From the NCBI GenBank assembly GCA_029972135.1, contig CP124755.1, positions 2,789,001 to 2,853,000 on the forward strand: a stretch of 64,000 nt of DNA. Direction: 5' to 3'. A program made the translations under genes and the position numbers. The notes under the pieces are model-generated. The model was given only the letters and a program-made list of their open reading frames with translations. It searched no databases and had not been told where the DNA came from. Origin of the DNA: Candidatus Thiocaldithrix dubininis (GTDB taxonomy: Bacteria; Pseudomonadota; Gammaproteobacteria; Thiotrichales; Thiotrichaceae). Positions within the stretch are counted from its first letter, which is position 1, and the number at the start of each line of letters is the position of its first letter. This document shows positions 34,501 to 42,715 of the stretch, in pieces.

Positions 34501-36094
34501 AACTACCTGTCGTAATGGACTTCCCATCACCTTGCTGAGCAAAACTCGCTAGTTGTGCTTGCAGATCGCTTAAGTTATCTGCCTTTGCAATTAACCCCTG
34601 TTTTAATAAAGCTCGATGCTTGAAAGTCGACCATGCTACATCGACGTAGGCTGCCTCACTGACGTTATTTAACCAATCCGCGTATTGTTGCGCTTGGGCT
34701 TGTAACGCTGTTTCGGTTTTAGCGGATAAAACAAGCGGGGGAAAGATTTCAGTAGTTAAGCTTGCTGAAGAAGTAACAGGTTTGCTGTAACTTTGTACCA
34801 CCACATGCGCGTTAGCACCGCCAAAACCGAAGGAGTTAACACCCATGAGTAGAGGTTCAGCCGTTTCCGCAATCGGTGTAAATTCAGTAATGGGCTGTAG
34901 GTTTAAGCCCGCAAAGTCAATACGTGGATTTAGATTTTTAACATGTAATGACGCTGGAATCGCTCTATGTTGCAGGCTCAATACTACTTTAACCAAGCCT
35001 GCCATGCCTGATGCAGTCTCTAAATGCCCTACATTGGTTTTAGCAGAACCGATAGGTAGGGGTTTAGTCCGCGTTTGTCCCAGTACTTTGCCCAAGGCAT
35101 ATGTTTCGAGTGGATCGCCCACCATTGTTCCTGTGCCATGCGCTTCTAGGTAGGTCAGTTGATTAGCATCAATACCTGCACGCGCATAAACCGTCTGTAG
35201 CAATTGCCCTTGTTGTTCGGAACTAGGCACAGTAATGCCATTGGTATGTCCGTCACAGTTAATACCAGAAGCCACGATTACCGCTTGAATCGGATCACCA
35301 TCCGCTTCGGCTTGCGCTAAAGGTTTTAAAAAGAAAATAGCCGCGCCTTCTGCCCGCACATAGCCGTCGCCGTCGGCATCAAACGTTTGGCAACGTCCCT
35401 GTGGCGATAACATCGAGGCTTTAGAAAATCCTACAAAACCAAACGGGTGTAAGAGCATATTGACCCCGCCCGTAATAGCCATCTCTGCGTCACCACTCCA
35501 AATACTTTGGCAAGCTTGATGTAACGCCACCAAAGAAGACGAGCAGGCAGTATCCACCGATACACTCGGGCCTTTCAAATCAAATATATAGGAAATACGA
35601 TTGGAGGCGATACTGGCAGTATTGCCAGTCATAGAATAGGCATCAATCGAACAAAGATCGTCTACGCGACGATGCACATAATCAGTACTGGCAATGCCAA
35701 TATAGACAGCACAGTTACGACCTGCTAATGCTTGAGGAGCTTGACCCGCATTTTCTAAGGCTTCCCACGTCAATTCCAACAATAAACGTTGTTGCGGATC
35801 CATTTGTTGGGCTTCGCGGGGTGAAATACCGAAAAACTCGGCATCGAACTGATCGACCTGATCTAAGACACCTGCGGCAAAAGTGTAACTTTTACCCGCT
35901 GATTTTTTATTATTATGTTGATAAAAATTAGTACCCCAACGTGCAGTGGGTACTTGTGTGACAACATCTTGACCATTTTTCAAAATGTCCCAGTACGCGC
36001 TAGGTGAATTTGCGCCACCCGGAAAACGACAGGCCATTCCTACAATTGCAATTTTTTTATAATCTACTGTCACATTAAAACCGTGTGCAATCAA
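28517..36094 (-). CDS. Type I polyketide synthase KS-AT-DH-(MT)-ER-KR-ACP, 2525 aa (WcbR-like)
   Basis: A single-module highly reducing PKS. KS: residues ~10-440, active Cys ~183 in VDTACSSS, EAHGTGT, NVGHLE. AT: ~530-830, Ser ~630 in GHSVGE; the YAFHS motif points to malonyl-CoA. DH: ~900-1190, His ~935 in DHIVGEAVVMP, Asp in HPALLDAGF. A methyltransferase-like region (~1330-1560) has lost the SAM glycine loop (LELRANSDV) and is probably inactive. ER: ~1780-2090 with HGAAGGIGLAA. KR: ~2125-2330 with ITGGLAGFG and Tyr ~2282 in GQANYVAAN. ACP: ~2405-2490, Ser2444 in GMDSLMG. No thioesterase; a 45-residue tail follows. It presumably works iteratively to build a saturated chain. The start is uncertain (TTG at 36094 or GTG at 36073). 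B. pseudomallei capsule loci carry a comparable PKS (wcbR). Confidence 0.95.
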   Translation of the reverse strand: MIAHGFNVTVDYKKIAIVGMACRFPGGANSPSAYWDILKNGQDVVTQVPTARWGTNFYQHNNKKSAGKSYTFAAGVLDQVDQFDAEFFGISPREAQQMDPQQRLLLELTWEALENAGQAPQALAGRNCAVYIGIASTDYVHRRVDDLCSIDAYSMTGNTASIASNRISYIFDLKGPSVSVDTACSSSLVALHQACQSIWSGDAEMAITGGVNMLLHPFGFVGFSKASMLSPQGRCQTFDADGDGYVRAEGAAIFFLKPLAQAEADGDPIQAVIVASGINCDGHTNGITVPSSEQQGQLLQTVYARAGIDANQLTYLEAHGTGTMVGDPLETYALGKVLGQTRTKPLPIGSAKTNVGHLETASGMAGLVKVVLSLQHRAIPASLHVKNLNPRIDFAGLNLQPITEFTPIAETAEPLLMGVNSFGFGGANAHVVVQSYSKPVTSSASLTTEIFPPLVLSAKTETALQAQAQQYADWLNNVSEAAYVDVAWSTFKHRALLKQGLIAKADNLSDLQAQLASFAQQGDGKSITTGSLIAVDSPLVWVFSGNGSQWQGMGRKLYAESLVFQAAIQEVAVLFAHYSDYDLLAAFNTESTVELQQTEIAQPLLFALQVATVTVLRAWGVKPAAVLGHSVGEVAAAWAAGLLSLPQAVRVIYQRSLAQAKTQGLGRMAAVGISLPMAEQLITELALSQHIEIAGINSENSLTLSGDVAALELLGQQPAIKGKLFKILDLDYAFHSRAMDSVQTELLAALADLKPDTQTTDIQFISTVTGQVWDKTEALDAHYWWLNIREPVRFADAVHYTIQQGSRVFLEITPHPILRGYVTEALNAADVKGLVLATARNKQESLAKLEQAAFATHLAGCPLDLSAWFKQPGQFVNLPNYPWQRERYWYPLTEEGYDLVNRHRTHPLLGYRLKEAEATWENQLDTTIVPYLADHIVGEAVVMPAAAYVEMGLAAAQQWQKQPSYSLENLEIYKPIVLETETTKTTRLVLNPADASFRISSKDRLSTDEWTLNVVGRLTGQVFKAQPSALAITALQAAATHIVNKPQHYQLTQQVGLTYKTAFQGVQQVWVSELAALAELQTPDCLNATLAEHVLHPALLDAGFQVLVDIFQHDLQAGKRAALIPIQVGKLQLYHNNVGVAPCFIQVTVKKQSPRSVVANFVLTDHVGTVLAELENCRFRGVEFNSQSQAPGLYHFEPILLPRVPTPSALGVASLMPLAQAALADQAQALHRAAHFNEVVPLYDVLVGRYTWDALQVLVGVEQAFSFDDLIAKGVQPAYKPLLKQLLQLLVLHELALELDTDTWQLLAEINYPEAAAIWLSLMETPEYLPELTWLGRSGEHLLAILTGELAATEVLMPAKSSIQEHWLAASPTWQALNPTLHTLVKQLAAQWAGNQRIRVLELRANSDVLTPALLAALPSTQTDYVIAELSAEGLAQAQDTYSEYDYVQCIPLAFDLSGDAYQTLLSQGFDIIIAGNVLHQLTPLPIALRRLQALFQQGGVVLALEHLPDTLITFTEGLESQHWLAVEDNKQSHVLRRLPVATWQAVLTEAGFINSHCLLEPDAIGEQGACLLMAEAQAQTKIPIESVAAAEHWLITADSQGYSYDLATALQTQLSAAGHTVKLSTHLEQTLQAVTDTAFSQIVHLAGLATVSQLAEYSLLDLQTARCTDLINLAQTIEAVGEHRPKLWLITAGASPLSLQKQAALLPEQAPLWGFGRVLMNEHPDLNPRLIDLQTDLVVAQAAELLSKELLSPANEDELVLGADARYGLRLKPTNLHSSTAAFSQAVCLDFAAPGFKHLYWKALPSRTLGAHEIEIKPYATGLNFRDVMYALGWLSDEAVENGFAGASLGMELAGEVVRVGSAVDDFKVGQAVIGFAPACFSSSVITETTAVALKPAEWSYEAAATIPATFFTVYYALQHLAQLEAGEKVLIHGAAGGIGLAAIQYARYCGAEIFATAGTEEKRDLVRLMGADHVFDSRSLKFADDILALTDGKGVDVVLNSIAGEAINRNLTVLKPFGRFLELGKRDFYENTKIGLRPFRNNITYYGIDADQLLIEKPKLAKRLFAEMMVLFQEGALRPLPHRVFSANQIQDAFRYMQQSRQIGKVIVSFTAGYPSPSLPDSKKSTLDLSKGSYLITGGLAGFGLETARWLVGKGAKSLILLSRSGASTQTAQQAIAEFQAQGVQVAAYACDVTDKVALAQILQTAEQTLPALNGIIHAATVLDDGIIRKLDAERFQTVLAPKMLGAWHLHELTQTKVLQFFVLYSSVTTYLGNPGQANYVAANTYLETLAHYRRQQGLSAHYIAWGPIDDVGMLARNSTVKNSLQNHLGGKALASQQALQQLEQVLGSSVAGVAVVNWDWRNIQKFMPSARANKYANLWRRLGNETNSDNADIRSLIEGKSFAEVKSLLIQALLSEISKILRLPLEKLATNKPITELGMDSLMGMELVSIIEDRFTVKLPVMALTDGASVEKVAEKLAQQLMNDQETIVDDAKLFAKQIAMQQGSTLTDEAVEQLAKVIVEK

Positions 36095-36122
36095 AATAAA
36101 GAGTGCCCGATTTTAGCCTTTA

Positions 36123-37211
36123 TTAAGGCTTGGCGAAAACTCCTTTATAGAAATGTTTCATTTTACGCACCTGACGATGTAACCAAGAAATCTTATTGAT
36201 CGGTTTTCCACCTAATGCATCAATTTGTTTACGCAAGGTCTCAATCGCAAATTCTGGAGTTGTGAATGCACCAGTCTCCCAGTTCATATAACGCGGGTAC
36301 AATATCAACGTTGCAGCCACTAATTCATCTAGCGTCAAACGACGGGTACGTCTGTCTACTGTATGCCGATCTTCTGTTAGTCCCCAATTAGCATAAAAAG
36401 GAATACCATAACAAACCACCTTTTTCTGGCGTAATAAGCCTTCAAAACCGACTAAAGAGGTCATAGTATGTACTTCATCAGCAATATCAAGACAGTCCGT
36501 AATACTGCTATCCTCTAAAACCAAATCACAATATTGATCAGTAATGGATCTATCTACCTTACCGATTCGATTACCACTAATCACATCGGGATGCGGTTTA
36601 TAAACTAAATAAGCACTTGGATTAGTGAGCCGTACTTGTTGGATTAATTCGGCATTAGTTTTAATATCAACACAGCCTTTTTGGATTGAGGCATCATCTT
36701 CTACCTGCCCCGGAATTAAAATAATGCGTTGTCCCGCTTGATTTTGTACTAACTTACTAACAAGCTTCTTACCTACATTGTATTTACTAACCGCATTGTC
36801 TAAGAGCATTTTTCTAATATTGGCGGCTCTCATGATTAATTCATCAGTAAATGCATAAGTTTCCAACAAAGATTCTAAATCACTGGGTTGTGTAGGATCA
36901 TAATAAATACCAGTTTTATCGACTACTAATGATAAAGGAGGCGTTAAATCAGAGCCTAAACCAACAGAGCGAATGAAACCGTCTTCAACTCTGCCTAGTG
37001 GAATATCAAATTGTCTAGCAGTTTTATAGGCCTCATCTATAGCTCTTTGTCCCCAATTAATAATATTGCTATTTTTATTGACTCCTTTGTTCACCGCTTG
37101 TGTATAGGTCCAAACAAAATTTACTATCTGTGTTTCCCCTCCTAAAAAAGCTTGAATATATTTTTGCTTCCATAGCGTAAAACCAAATCCAAAAATCGTA
37201 TCACTATTCAT
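36123..37211 (-). CDS. KpsC/WcbA-like capsule linker transferase, single module, 362 aa
   Basis: The signatures of KpsC are present: GFTLWKQKYIQAFLGG, VEDGFIRSVGLGSDLTPPLSLVVD, IPGQVEDDASI, YKPHPDV and the C-terminal HTMTSLVGFEGLLRQKKVVCYG with GIPFYANWGLT. E. coli KpsC has two such modules (about 675 residues) that alternate Kdo linkages, whereas this protein has one. The ATG at 37209-37211 is preferred over a TTG two codons earlier. It overlaps the glycosyltransferase stop by eight bases. I infer a linker-extending role between lipid and repeat polysaccharide, possibly with a simpler linker than poly-Kdo. Confidence 0.88.
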   Translation of the reverse strand: MNSDTIFGFGFTLWKQKYIQAFLGGETQIVNFVWTYTQAVNKGVNKNSNIINWGQRAIDEAYKTARQFDIPLGRVEDGFIRSVGLGSDLTPPLSLVVDKTGIYYDPTQPSDLESLLETYAFTDELIMRAANIRKMLLDNAVSKYNVGKKLVSKLVQNQAGQRIILIPGQVEDDASIQKGCVDIKTNAELIQQVRLTNPSAYLVYKPHPDVISGNRIGKVDRSITDQYCDLVLEDSSITDCLDIADEVHTMTSLVGFEGLLRQKKVVCYGIPFYANWGLTEDRHTVDRRTRRLTLDELVAATLILYPRYMNWETGAFTTPEFAIETLRKQIDALGGKPINKISWLHRQVRKMKHFYKGVFAKP

Positions 37212-38358
37212 ATTCAACAGTAAGGTAAGTCTCTAGCTTCGCAAAATGGTCAGTCCAACTAGGTGGTTGGAAACTCTTTAGTCTTTCTAATTGTTGATTT
37301 CGTAAAATACTATTCGGTTTTGTATAATCTAAAATATATTTACACCATTTAAATGTATCCAAAGGATCAATATAATCAGGAATATTCTTAGCAAACTCTT
37401 TATAAACTGCTAAATTGCTTGCAATGACAGGAACACCTAATGTGTAAGCTTCTGCTAATGGCATGCCATATCCTTCAACAAAAGAAGGAAACAACAAAGC
37501 TTTGGCATAACTTAACCATTGCGATAATTGATTGTCAGAACAATTATTTATTTCTAGAATATATGGCTTAATTATTTGACAACGATCTAATAAATCAATA
37601 GTAGACTCACATTCCCAACCACGTCTACCAATAATTACTAATCGGGGTATATGTTTACATTTAGTTTCAGCTAAATAACGCCAGATATACAAGAGTAAAT
37701 TATGATTTTTTCTAGCCTCAATCGTACCTAAGATAACAAAATAACTATCGTTATATAAAGGAGCGGAATAACTTACTTTGTTGAAAAAATTTTTCGTCCC
37801 TAAGAAATTAACTGATACATTTGGTTTATTAAGATTATTTTTCTCAGCATACTCAAGTAATTTTGTCTTGGTATCAAGTGAATTTACTATAATTACTTTA
37901 TGATACATGATAGCCGTATAAAGACGGCTATCATGTTTTTTATCTTCACCTGCTCGACAATACTCAGGGTGAGTAATGGGGATTAGGTCGTGAATAAAAA
38001 ATATAGGATTATAATAATTTTTAACCAATTGTTTTTTATAAGAAGGCAAGTGTAATCCACTATGCCCCGTATTCAATAACCAAGCTTTCTCAAACTTACG
38101 ATAATTAATAATATTCTTAATCACCAAATAATAAATATGGGCTTTTTTCCCTCTTTGACTCAATAATAAGCAAAAAATTTTAAACGAATCTTTTTTGCTT
38201 AAGATAACCCAATATGTTTTTACTCTAACTAACGCATAAGCTTGGTGTTGAAAATATTTGACATATTCTAAACTAACTCTATCTATACCCGAAGGAATTA
38301 AACCTTCTAATAGACGCGCAACAAGGCGTGTCACATCAATAATAATCGGCAAAGTCAC
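37204..38358 (-). CDS. Family 4 glycosyltransferase, 384 aa
   Basis: A GT-B glycosyltransferase. The C-terminal donor-binding half carries VILGTIEARKNHNLLLYIW, LVIIGRRGWE and the EX7E region SFVEGYGMPLAEAYTLGVPVIAS. The N-terminal half has RLLEGLIPSGIDRVSLEYVKYF, typical of GDP-mannose-type GT4 enzymes in O-antigen and capsule loci. It likely adds mannose or rhamnose to the capsule chain. The GTG start overlaps the stop of the Wza-like gene by one base. Lower GC than the PKS gene. Confidence 0.88.
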   Translation of the reverse strand: MTLPIIIDVTRLVARLLEGLIPSGIDRVSLEYVKYFQHQAYALVRVKTYWVILSKKDSFKIFCLLLSQRGKKAHIYYLVIKNIINYRKFEKAWLLNTGHSGLHLPSYKKQLVKNYYNPIFFIHDLIPITHPEYCRAGEDKKHDSRLYTAIMYHKVIIVNSLDTKTKLLEYAEKNNLNKPNVSVNFLGTKNFFNKVSYSAPLYNDSYFVILGTIEARKNHNLLLYIWRYLAETKCKHIPRLVIIGRRGWECESTIDLLDRCQIIKPYILEINNCSDNQLSQWLSYAKALLFPSFVEGYGMPLAEAYTLGVPVIASNLAVYKEFAKNIPDYIDPLDTFKWCKYILDYTKPNSILRNQQLERLKSFQPPSWTDHFAKLETYLTVEYE

Positions 38359-39563
38359 TATTGACCTATATTACTAATATTATTAATGGAGTAAATCGAA
38401 GAAGACACTATGCCTACTGAAGAAGACAATACACCCAAGAATTTTTGTAAATCTACGGATGGCGCATCGGCAATATAAACAATATCTTTATCACGCATAG
38501 GAAATGCTTGAAAATTTAAAAATGCAAGAGGATCTTTCAAGTTAGCCCGGTACACAACCGGCACACGCCCATCCGCACCTCTTGGTATATTCGCTGGTAC
38601 GTTACCCAACACCTGAGGATATTCATACCGAAATACAAATACACCATAGGCATCTGAACGATCTGTTTGCAACCCCCCAGCCCGTCCTAATGCCTGAGCT
38701 AAGGATACACCAGTAGACTCGAAATTAATTTCAGCATTTTTCCCCGCAGCCCCCAAAATGGTAAAACTCTTGGGTTGATATGTTACAGAAACTACATCAC
38801 CAGCGGCCAATATAATATTTTGTCTAGGGTCTTTAACAACTTTTTCTAATGGCATAGACACTACTTGACTGTCTCGTGTCACTTGAACCATCACTTTCTC
38901 AATCGGCTGGCGCGACCCACCCGCAGCGGCAATAGCATCTAATAATCGCTCACCCTTAGCTGTCAGAGGTATTTTTGTATTTTGTGCAACTTCTCCCACA
39001 ATCGTCACAGTAGAAGTTGCATTTCTTTGCACTCGTACAAGTGCCTGAGGTTTATTGGCTTTACGTGATAATCGAGCTTCAATTTCTCGTTGAATTTCTG
39101 GAGCTGTGCGCCCAGCTGCTTGAATCATTCCTGCAAAAGGAATTTGAATAGTTCCATCAGACGCAACCATTTGAGCAGGAAAAGAAGAGCCTTGAGCATT
39201 CATACTTGCTGCGCCAATAACCCCAGCAGACAGCCCTCCCCCCGAACCAAATAATAAGGAGGGTGGTGCTTCCCAAATTGACACATCCAACGTGTCTCCC
39301 ATGCCAATAAGACTGGTATCAGTTAGTGCAGCATCGCCCAGACGTTGAGCTAGAGAGTCACCTCTTTCTGCTAATTGTAAACGCTGCGTGACTGCGCCTG
39401 TAATATCAACCAAGTGTACGATCGTATTACTAGCTTTCGCACTTTTTTCTACAATCAGACGGCTCGGCCCGCCCGTTGGCAACCAGTGTGGGGGGGTAGA
39501 ACAAGCAGATAAAGTGGCAATAATAGAAATATAGAATGAATAGTGGATTTTTAGTTGTGTCAT
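38358..39563 (-). CDS. Wza/KpsD/WcbC-like polysaccharide export lipoprotein, 401 aa
   Basis: A lipoprotein signal with lipobox LSAC (Cys ~21) is followed by a Poly_export domain (~95-190: IGMGDTLDVSIWEAPP, VASDGTIQIPFAGMIQAAGRT..EIQREIEARL) and SLBB-type beta-grasp segments (VTIVGEVAQNTKIPL...LLDAIAAAGG; FTILGAAGKNAEINF...LAQALGRAGG). This is an outer-membrane polysaccharide channel of the Wza/KpsD family, partner to the KpsE-like inner-membrane protein encoded at 57.4-58.5 kb. Its promoter is probably the one noted at 39.7 kb. Confidence 0.93.
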   Translation of the reverse strand: MTQLKIHYSFYISIIATLSACSTPPHWLPTGGPSRLIVEKSAKASNTIVHLVDITGAVTQRLQLAERGDSLAQRLGDAALTDTSLIGMGDTLDVSIWEAPPSLLFGSGGGLSAGVIGAASMNAQGSSFPAQMVASDGTIQIPFAGMIQAAGRTAPEIQREIEARLSRKANKPQALVRVQRNATSTVTIVGEVAQNTKIPLTAKGERLLDAIAAAGGSRQPIEKVMVQVTRDSQVVSMPLEKVVKDPRQNIILAAGDVVSVTYQPKSFTILGAAGKNAEINFESTGVSLAQALGRAGGLQTDRSDAYGVFVFRYEYPQVLGNVPANIPRGADGRVPVVYRANLKDPLAFLNFQAFPMRDKDIVYIADAPSVDLQKFLGVLSSSVGIVSSSIYSINNISNIGQ

Positions 39564-39700
39564 GTTTAATACAGTGCAAATGATTTAACCATCATAAGTT
39601 CATTTCAACCTCAACAGAGGTAGCTCTCCTTGAAGTTCTCTAAAACCTACATACGGTGTACAATTTCAGAGTTTTTTGAAACAACCCTATAAAGAACTGA

Positions 39701-39740
39701 ATGTTATTAGTATAGCATCTTAGTATTAAAGTCATGACAT
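39701..39740 (-). promoter_or_regulatory. Candidate promoter of the wza-PKS operon
   Basis: The 251 bp between manB and the Wza-like gene has no gene. On the minus strand it contains an extended -10 TGCTATACT (39709-39717) with a CATGAC hexamer 16-17 bases upstream as a weak -35. This would leave a leader of about 140 bases, with a small ACCTC/GAGGT hairpin. A long leader is usual for RfaH-controlled operons, but no clear ops element was seen. Assigned by eye. Confidence 0.35.
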
Positions 39741-39814
39741 ACATGGTTTAAAAACATCCAAATATCTATTGCTAAAAATTTGAAACTCTTATTTTTACTT
39801 TAAGCTACTATAAT

Positions 39815-41182
39815 TCAACATAAAATTTCTTCTATTATCTGAGTTTTAGACAACATAAGAACTTTGTTACCAAAACTTTCCACATTCAAACGTAGAACAG
39901 GTTCGGTGTTTGAACCACGCAAGTTAAAACGCCAATCTTCAAACTCCATACTTAAACCATCAGTAGTATCAATCACTACAGGATTTAAAGCCTCGAAATG
40001 AGCCCGGACAGCCGTAATACTTGCAGTTACATCTGTTACACAGAAATTGATTTCGCCACTGCAAGGGTATTTGGCAATACGTTCGCCCACTAATTGAGAA
40101 AGTGGTTGGTTTTTTACACTCATTAATTGAGCTACTAACAACCACGGGATCATGCCACTATCACAGTACGCGAAATCACGAAAATAGTGATGGGCACTCA
40201 TTTCACCACCGTAAATCGCATCTTCCGAGCGCATACGTTCTTTAATAAAGGCATGCCCCGTTTTAGACTGAATAGGTTCGCCACCTGCTGTTTTAACCAC
40301 ATCAATGGTATTCCACGTTAAACGAGGGTCATGAATAATCTTGGCTTTAGGGTTTTGTTGTAAAAAAGTTTCCGCTAATAAACCGACAATGTAATAACCC
40401 TCGATAAACTCGCCATTTTCATCAAATAAGAAACAGCGATCAAAATCACCATCCCACGCAATACCCATATCTGCTTTGTGTTTGAGAACTGCATTTTGTG
40501 TATCGGCTCGATTTTCGGGCAATAATGGATTAGGAATTCCATTGGGAAAATTGCCATCTGGATTATTGTGGACCTTAATAAACGTAATAGGTATTTGTAA
40601 ACGCTTAAACTCTGTTTCTATCGCATCAACTACATGACCCGCTGCACCATTACCCGCATTCACCACTAAAGTTAGTGGTTTGATTTTTTTACTATCAATA
40701 TAACCGAGCAAATGTTGAATATAAGCGGCTAAACAAGATTGTTTAGTCAGAGTGCCGCGTGTTGTTACCAGTGGGAAAGCATTTGCTTCAGCCAAACACT
40801 GAATTTCTTTTAAGCCAGTATCGCCACTAATGGGTTTGGAGCCTTCGCGCACAAGTTTCATGCCATTGTAATCCATAGGATTATGGCTGGCAGTTACTTC
40901 AATTCCACCATCAACGCCTAAATGAAAAGTGGCAAAATAAATTTCTTCTGTCCCAGTCATGCCAATATCAATGACATTCACACCTGCATCTTGCAAGCCA
41001 TTAGCTAAAGCTAATTTCAGTGCTTCAGAGGTTAAGCGCACATCGCCGCCTACTACTACTTGTTTAGTGTTACCAACAAACATGCCATAGGCACGACCAA
41101 TGCGGTAAGCGATATCTTCGTTTAATTCCGTACCCAATTTGCCCCGGATATCGTAAGCTTTAAAACAGGTTAGTGTTGACAT
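39815..41182 (-). CDS. manB: Phosphomannomutase / phosphoglucomutase ManB-like, 455 aa
   Basis: An alpha-D-phosphohexomutase converting mannose-6-P to mannose-1-P. The phospho-Ser loop is [13 protein letters not shown], the metal loop DGDFDRCF, the sugar-binding loop [11 protein letters not shown] and the C-terminal phosphate-binding [12 protein letters not shown]. It starts [15 protein letters not shown], as in E. coli CpsG/RfbK. The ATG overlaps the manC stop by one base. It provides mannose-1-P for GDP-mannose made by the adjacent ManC. Confidence 0.96.
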   Translation of the reverse strand: MSTLTCFKAYDIRGKLGTELNEDIAYRIGRAYGMFVGNTKQVVVGGDVRLTSEALKLALANGLQDAGVNVIDIGMTGTEEIYFATFHLGVDGGIEVTASHNPMDYNGMKLVREGSKPISGDTGLKEIQCLAEANAFPLVTTRGTLTKQSCLAAYIQHLLGYIDSKKIKPLTLVVNAGNGAAGHVVDAIETEFKRLQIPITFIKVHNNPDGNFPNGIPNPLLPENRADTQNAVLKHKADMGIAWDGDFDRCFLFDENGEFIEGYYIVGLLAETFLQQNPKAKIIHDPRLTWNTIDVVKTAGGEPIQSKTGHAFIKERMRSEDAIYGGEMSAHHYFRDFAYCDSGMIPWLLVAQLMSVKNQPLSQLVGERIAKYPCSGEINFCVTDVTASITAVRAHFEALNPVVIDTTDGLSMEFEDWRFNLRGSNTEPVLRLNVESFGNKVLMLSKTQIIEEILC

Positions 41183-42597
41183 TATTTTACCCGTCCATAT
41201 TGATCCTCAAAGCGCACAATATCGTCCTCACCCAAATAGCTACCTGATTGAACTTCGATAATTTCCAGAGACACTTTACCCGGATTACTTAAAGAATGAA
41301 TTTCACCTAATGGAATATAAGTGGATTGATTTTCTGTTAATAAAAATGTCTTGTCGCCACAACGTACTTGGGCAGTTCCACTTACCACAATCCAATGTTC
41401 AGCCCGATGATGGTGCATTTGCAGTGAAAGCTTTTCACCTGCCTTAACGACAATCCGTTTAACCTGAAAACGTTGACCATTATCAATACAGTCGTAGCTT
41501 CCCCAAGGACGATTAACTTCACGATGAAGAATAGCCTCCGAACGATTAGAAGCATTAAGCTGATCAACAATCTTTTTAACATCTTGCACTTTGTCGCGAT
41601 GAGCTACTAAAGTGGCATCTTTCGTATCAACTACTACAAGGTTATCTACCCCCACTAAAGTTACTAGGCGTTGTTCAGTATAAACTAAATTGCGGTGCGC
41701 ATTGTGTAAAAGCGTATCGCCACGTAATACATTGCCATCTTGATCTTTTGTACCAACCTCCCACACGGATGACCATGCACCAACATCATTCCAACCAGCA
41801 TTTAAAGGTATAACTGCAGCAGAATCCGCCTTTTCCATCACTGCGTAATCAATAGATATATCAATACAATTACTAAACTCTTTTTCATTAACAAAAATAA
41901 AATCTTTCTTACAATCTTCGGGTAAAGCTTTAATACAAGTATCTAAGATACTTGGATAGAATTTCTCCAACTCCTCTAAATAACGACTAGCTTTAAATAA
42001 GAACATACCACTGTTCCATAAAAAATCACCTTCGTCTAAATATTTTTTAGCTGTTGTTATATCAGGCTTTTCAACAAATGCACTCACTAAAAAAGCATTA
42101 TTATTAATACCTTGCCCTTTTCTTATATATCCATACCCTGTTTCAGGTTTATTTGGTCTAATACCAAAAGTAGCTAAATAACCATCAGAGCTAATAGACA
42201 CTGCTGAAGAAATAGCTTCATAAAAAGCTTCAATGTCTGTAATTACATGATCTGCAGGCAGCACTAACAAGTGTGCATCTTTATTTTGTTGTTTTAGGTA
42301 TAAAGCAGCTAATGCAATAGCTGGGGCTGTATTGCGTCCAAATGGTTCTAAGATGATACCTTGGTTTTCTAAATTAAGCTCACGCAACTGTTCGGCAACC
42401 ATGTATCGGTGTGATTCATTGCATACTACTAAAGTAGGTTCGATATCAGCAATATCTTGCAATCTTAATAAAGTTGATTGAAAAAGCGTTAAATCACCAA
42501 TAACAGGTAAAAATTGTTTAGGACGTTGCTTGCGTGATAAAGGCCATAAACGAGTGCCAGAACCACCAGAGATTACTAAAGGTATTAAATTAAGCAT
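41182..42597 (-). CDS. manC: Mannose-1-phosphate guanylyltransferase (type II, with isomerase domain), 471 aa
   Basis: The N-terminal nucleotidyltransferase (~1-290) has [19 protein letters not shown], and [16 protein letters not shown] and [10 protein letters not shown] later. The C-terminal cupin phosphomannose isomerase domain (~350-470) has [33 protein letters not shown] and a final [13 protein letters not shown]. It makes GDP-mannose from mannose-1-P and GTP. Full length. It is coupled to manB downstream; an interval of 118 bp without features separates it from the reductase gene upstream. Confidence 0.97.
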   Translation of the reverse strand: MLNLIPLVISGGSGTRLWPLSRKQRPKQFLPVIGDLTLFQSTLLRLQDIADIEPTLVVCNESHRYMVAEQLRELNLENQGIILEPFGRNTAPAIALAALYLKQQNKDAHLLVLPADHVITDIEAFYEAISSAVSISSDGYLATFGIRPNKPETGYGYIRKGQGINNNAFLVSAFVEKPDITTAKKYLDEGDFLWNSGMFLFKASRYLEELEKFYPSILDTCIKALPEDCKKDFIFVNEKEFSNCIDISIDYAVMEKADSAAVIPLNAGWNDVGAWSSVWEVGTKDQDGNVLRGDTLLHNAHRNLVYTEQRLVTLVGVDNLVVVDTKDATLVAHRDKVQDVKKIVDQLNASNRSEAILHREVNRPWGSYDCIDNGQRFQVKRIVVKAGEKLSLQMHHHRAEHWIVVSGTAQVRCGDKTFLLTENQSTYIPLGEIHSLSNPGKVSLEIIEVQSGSYLGEDDIVRFEDQYGRVK

Positions 42598-42715
42598 AAA
42601 ATTCCCAACAAAAATATATTCAACAATTATGGTTTTAGCATCTAAAATAACGTTTTATATAAACCTAAACCTGTATGCTAAAATAGTTATCATTAAAAGT
42701 GTTAATAACCAAAAA

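Noticed and set aside
28517..36094. Several antisense frames of 60-107 codons within the PKS gene (for example near 30.3-31.2 kb and 34.8-35.2 kb)
   Set aside because: They are opposite an unmistakable PKS, have no ribosome sites or family features, and arise from its codon bias.
39564..39814. An ops/JUMPstart element upstream of the Wza-like gene
   Set aside because: A GAGGTAGC string occurs, but on the wrong strand and without the GGCGGTAG core; not strong enough to call.
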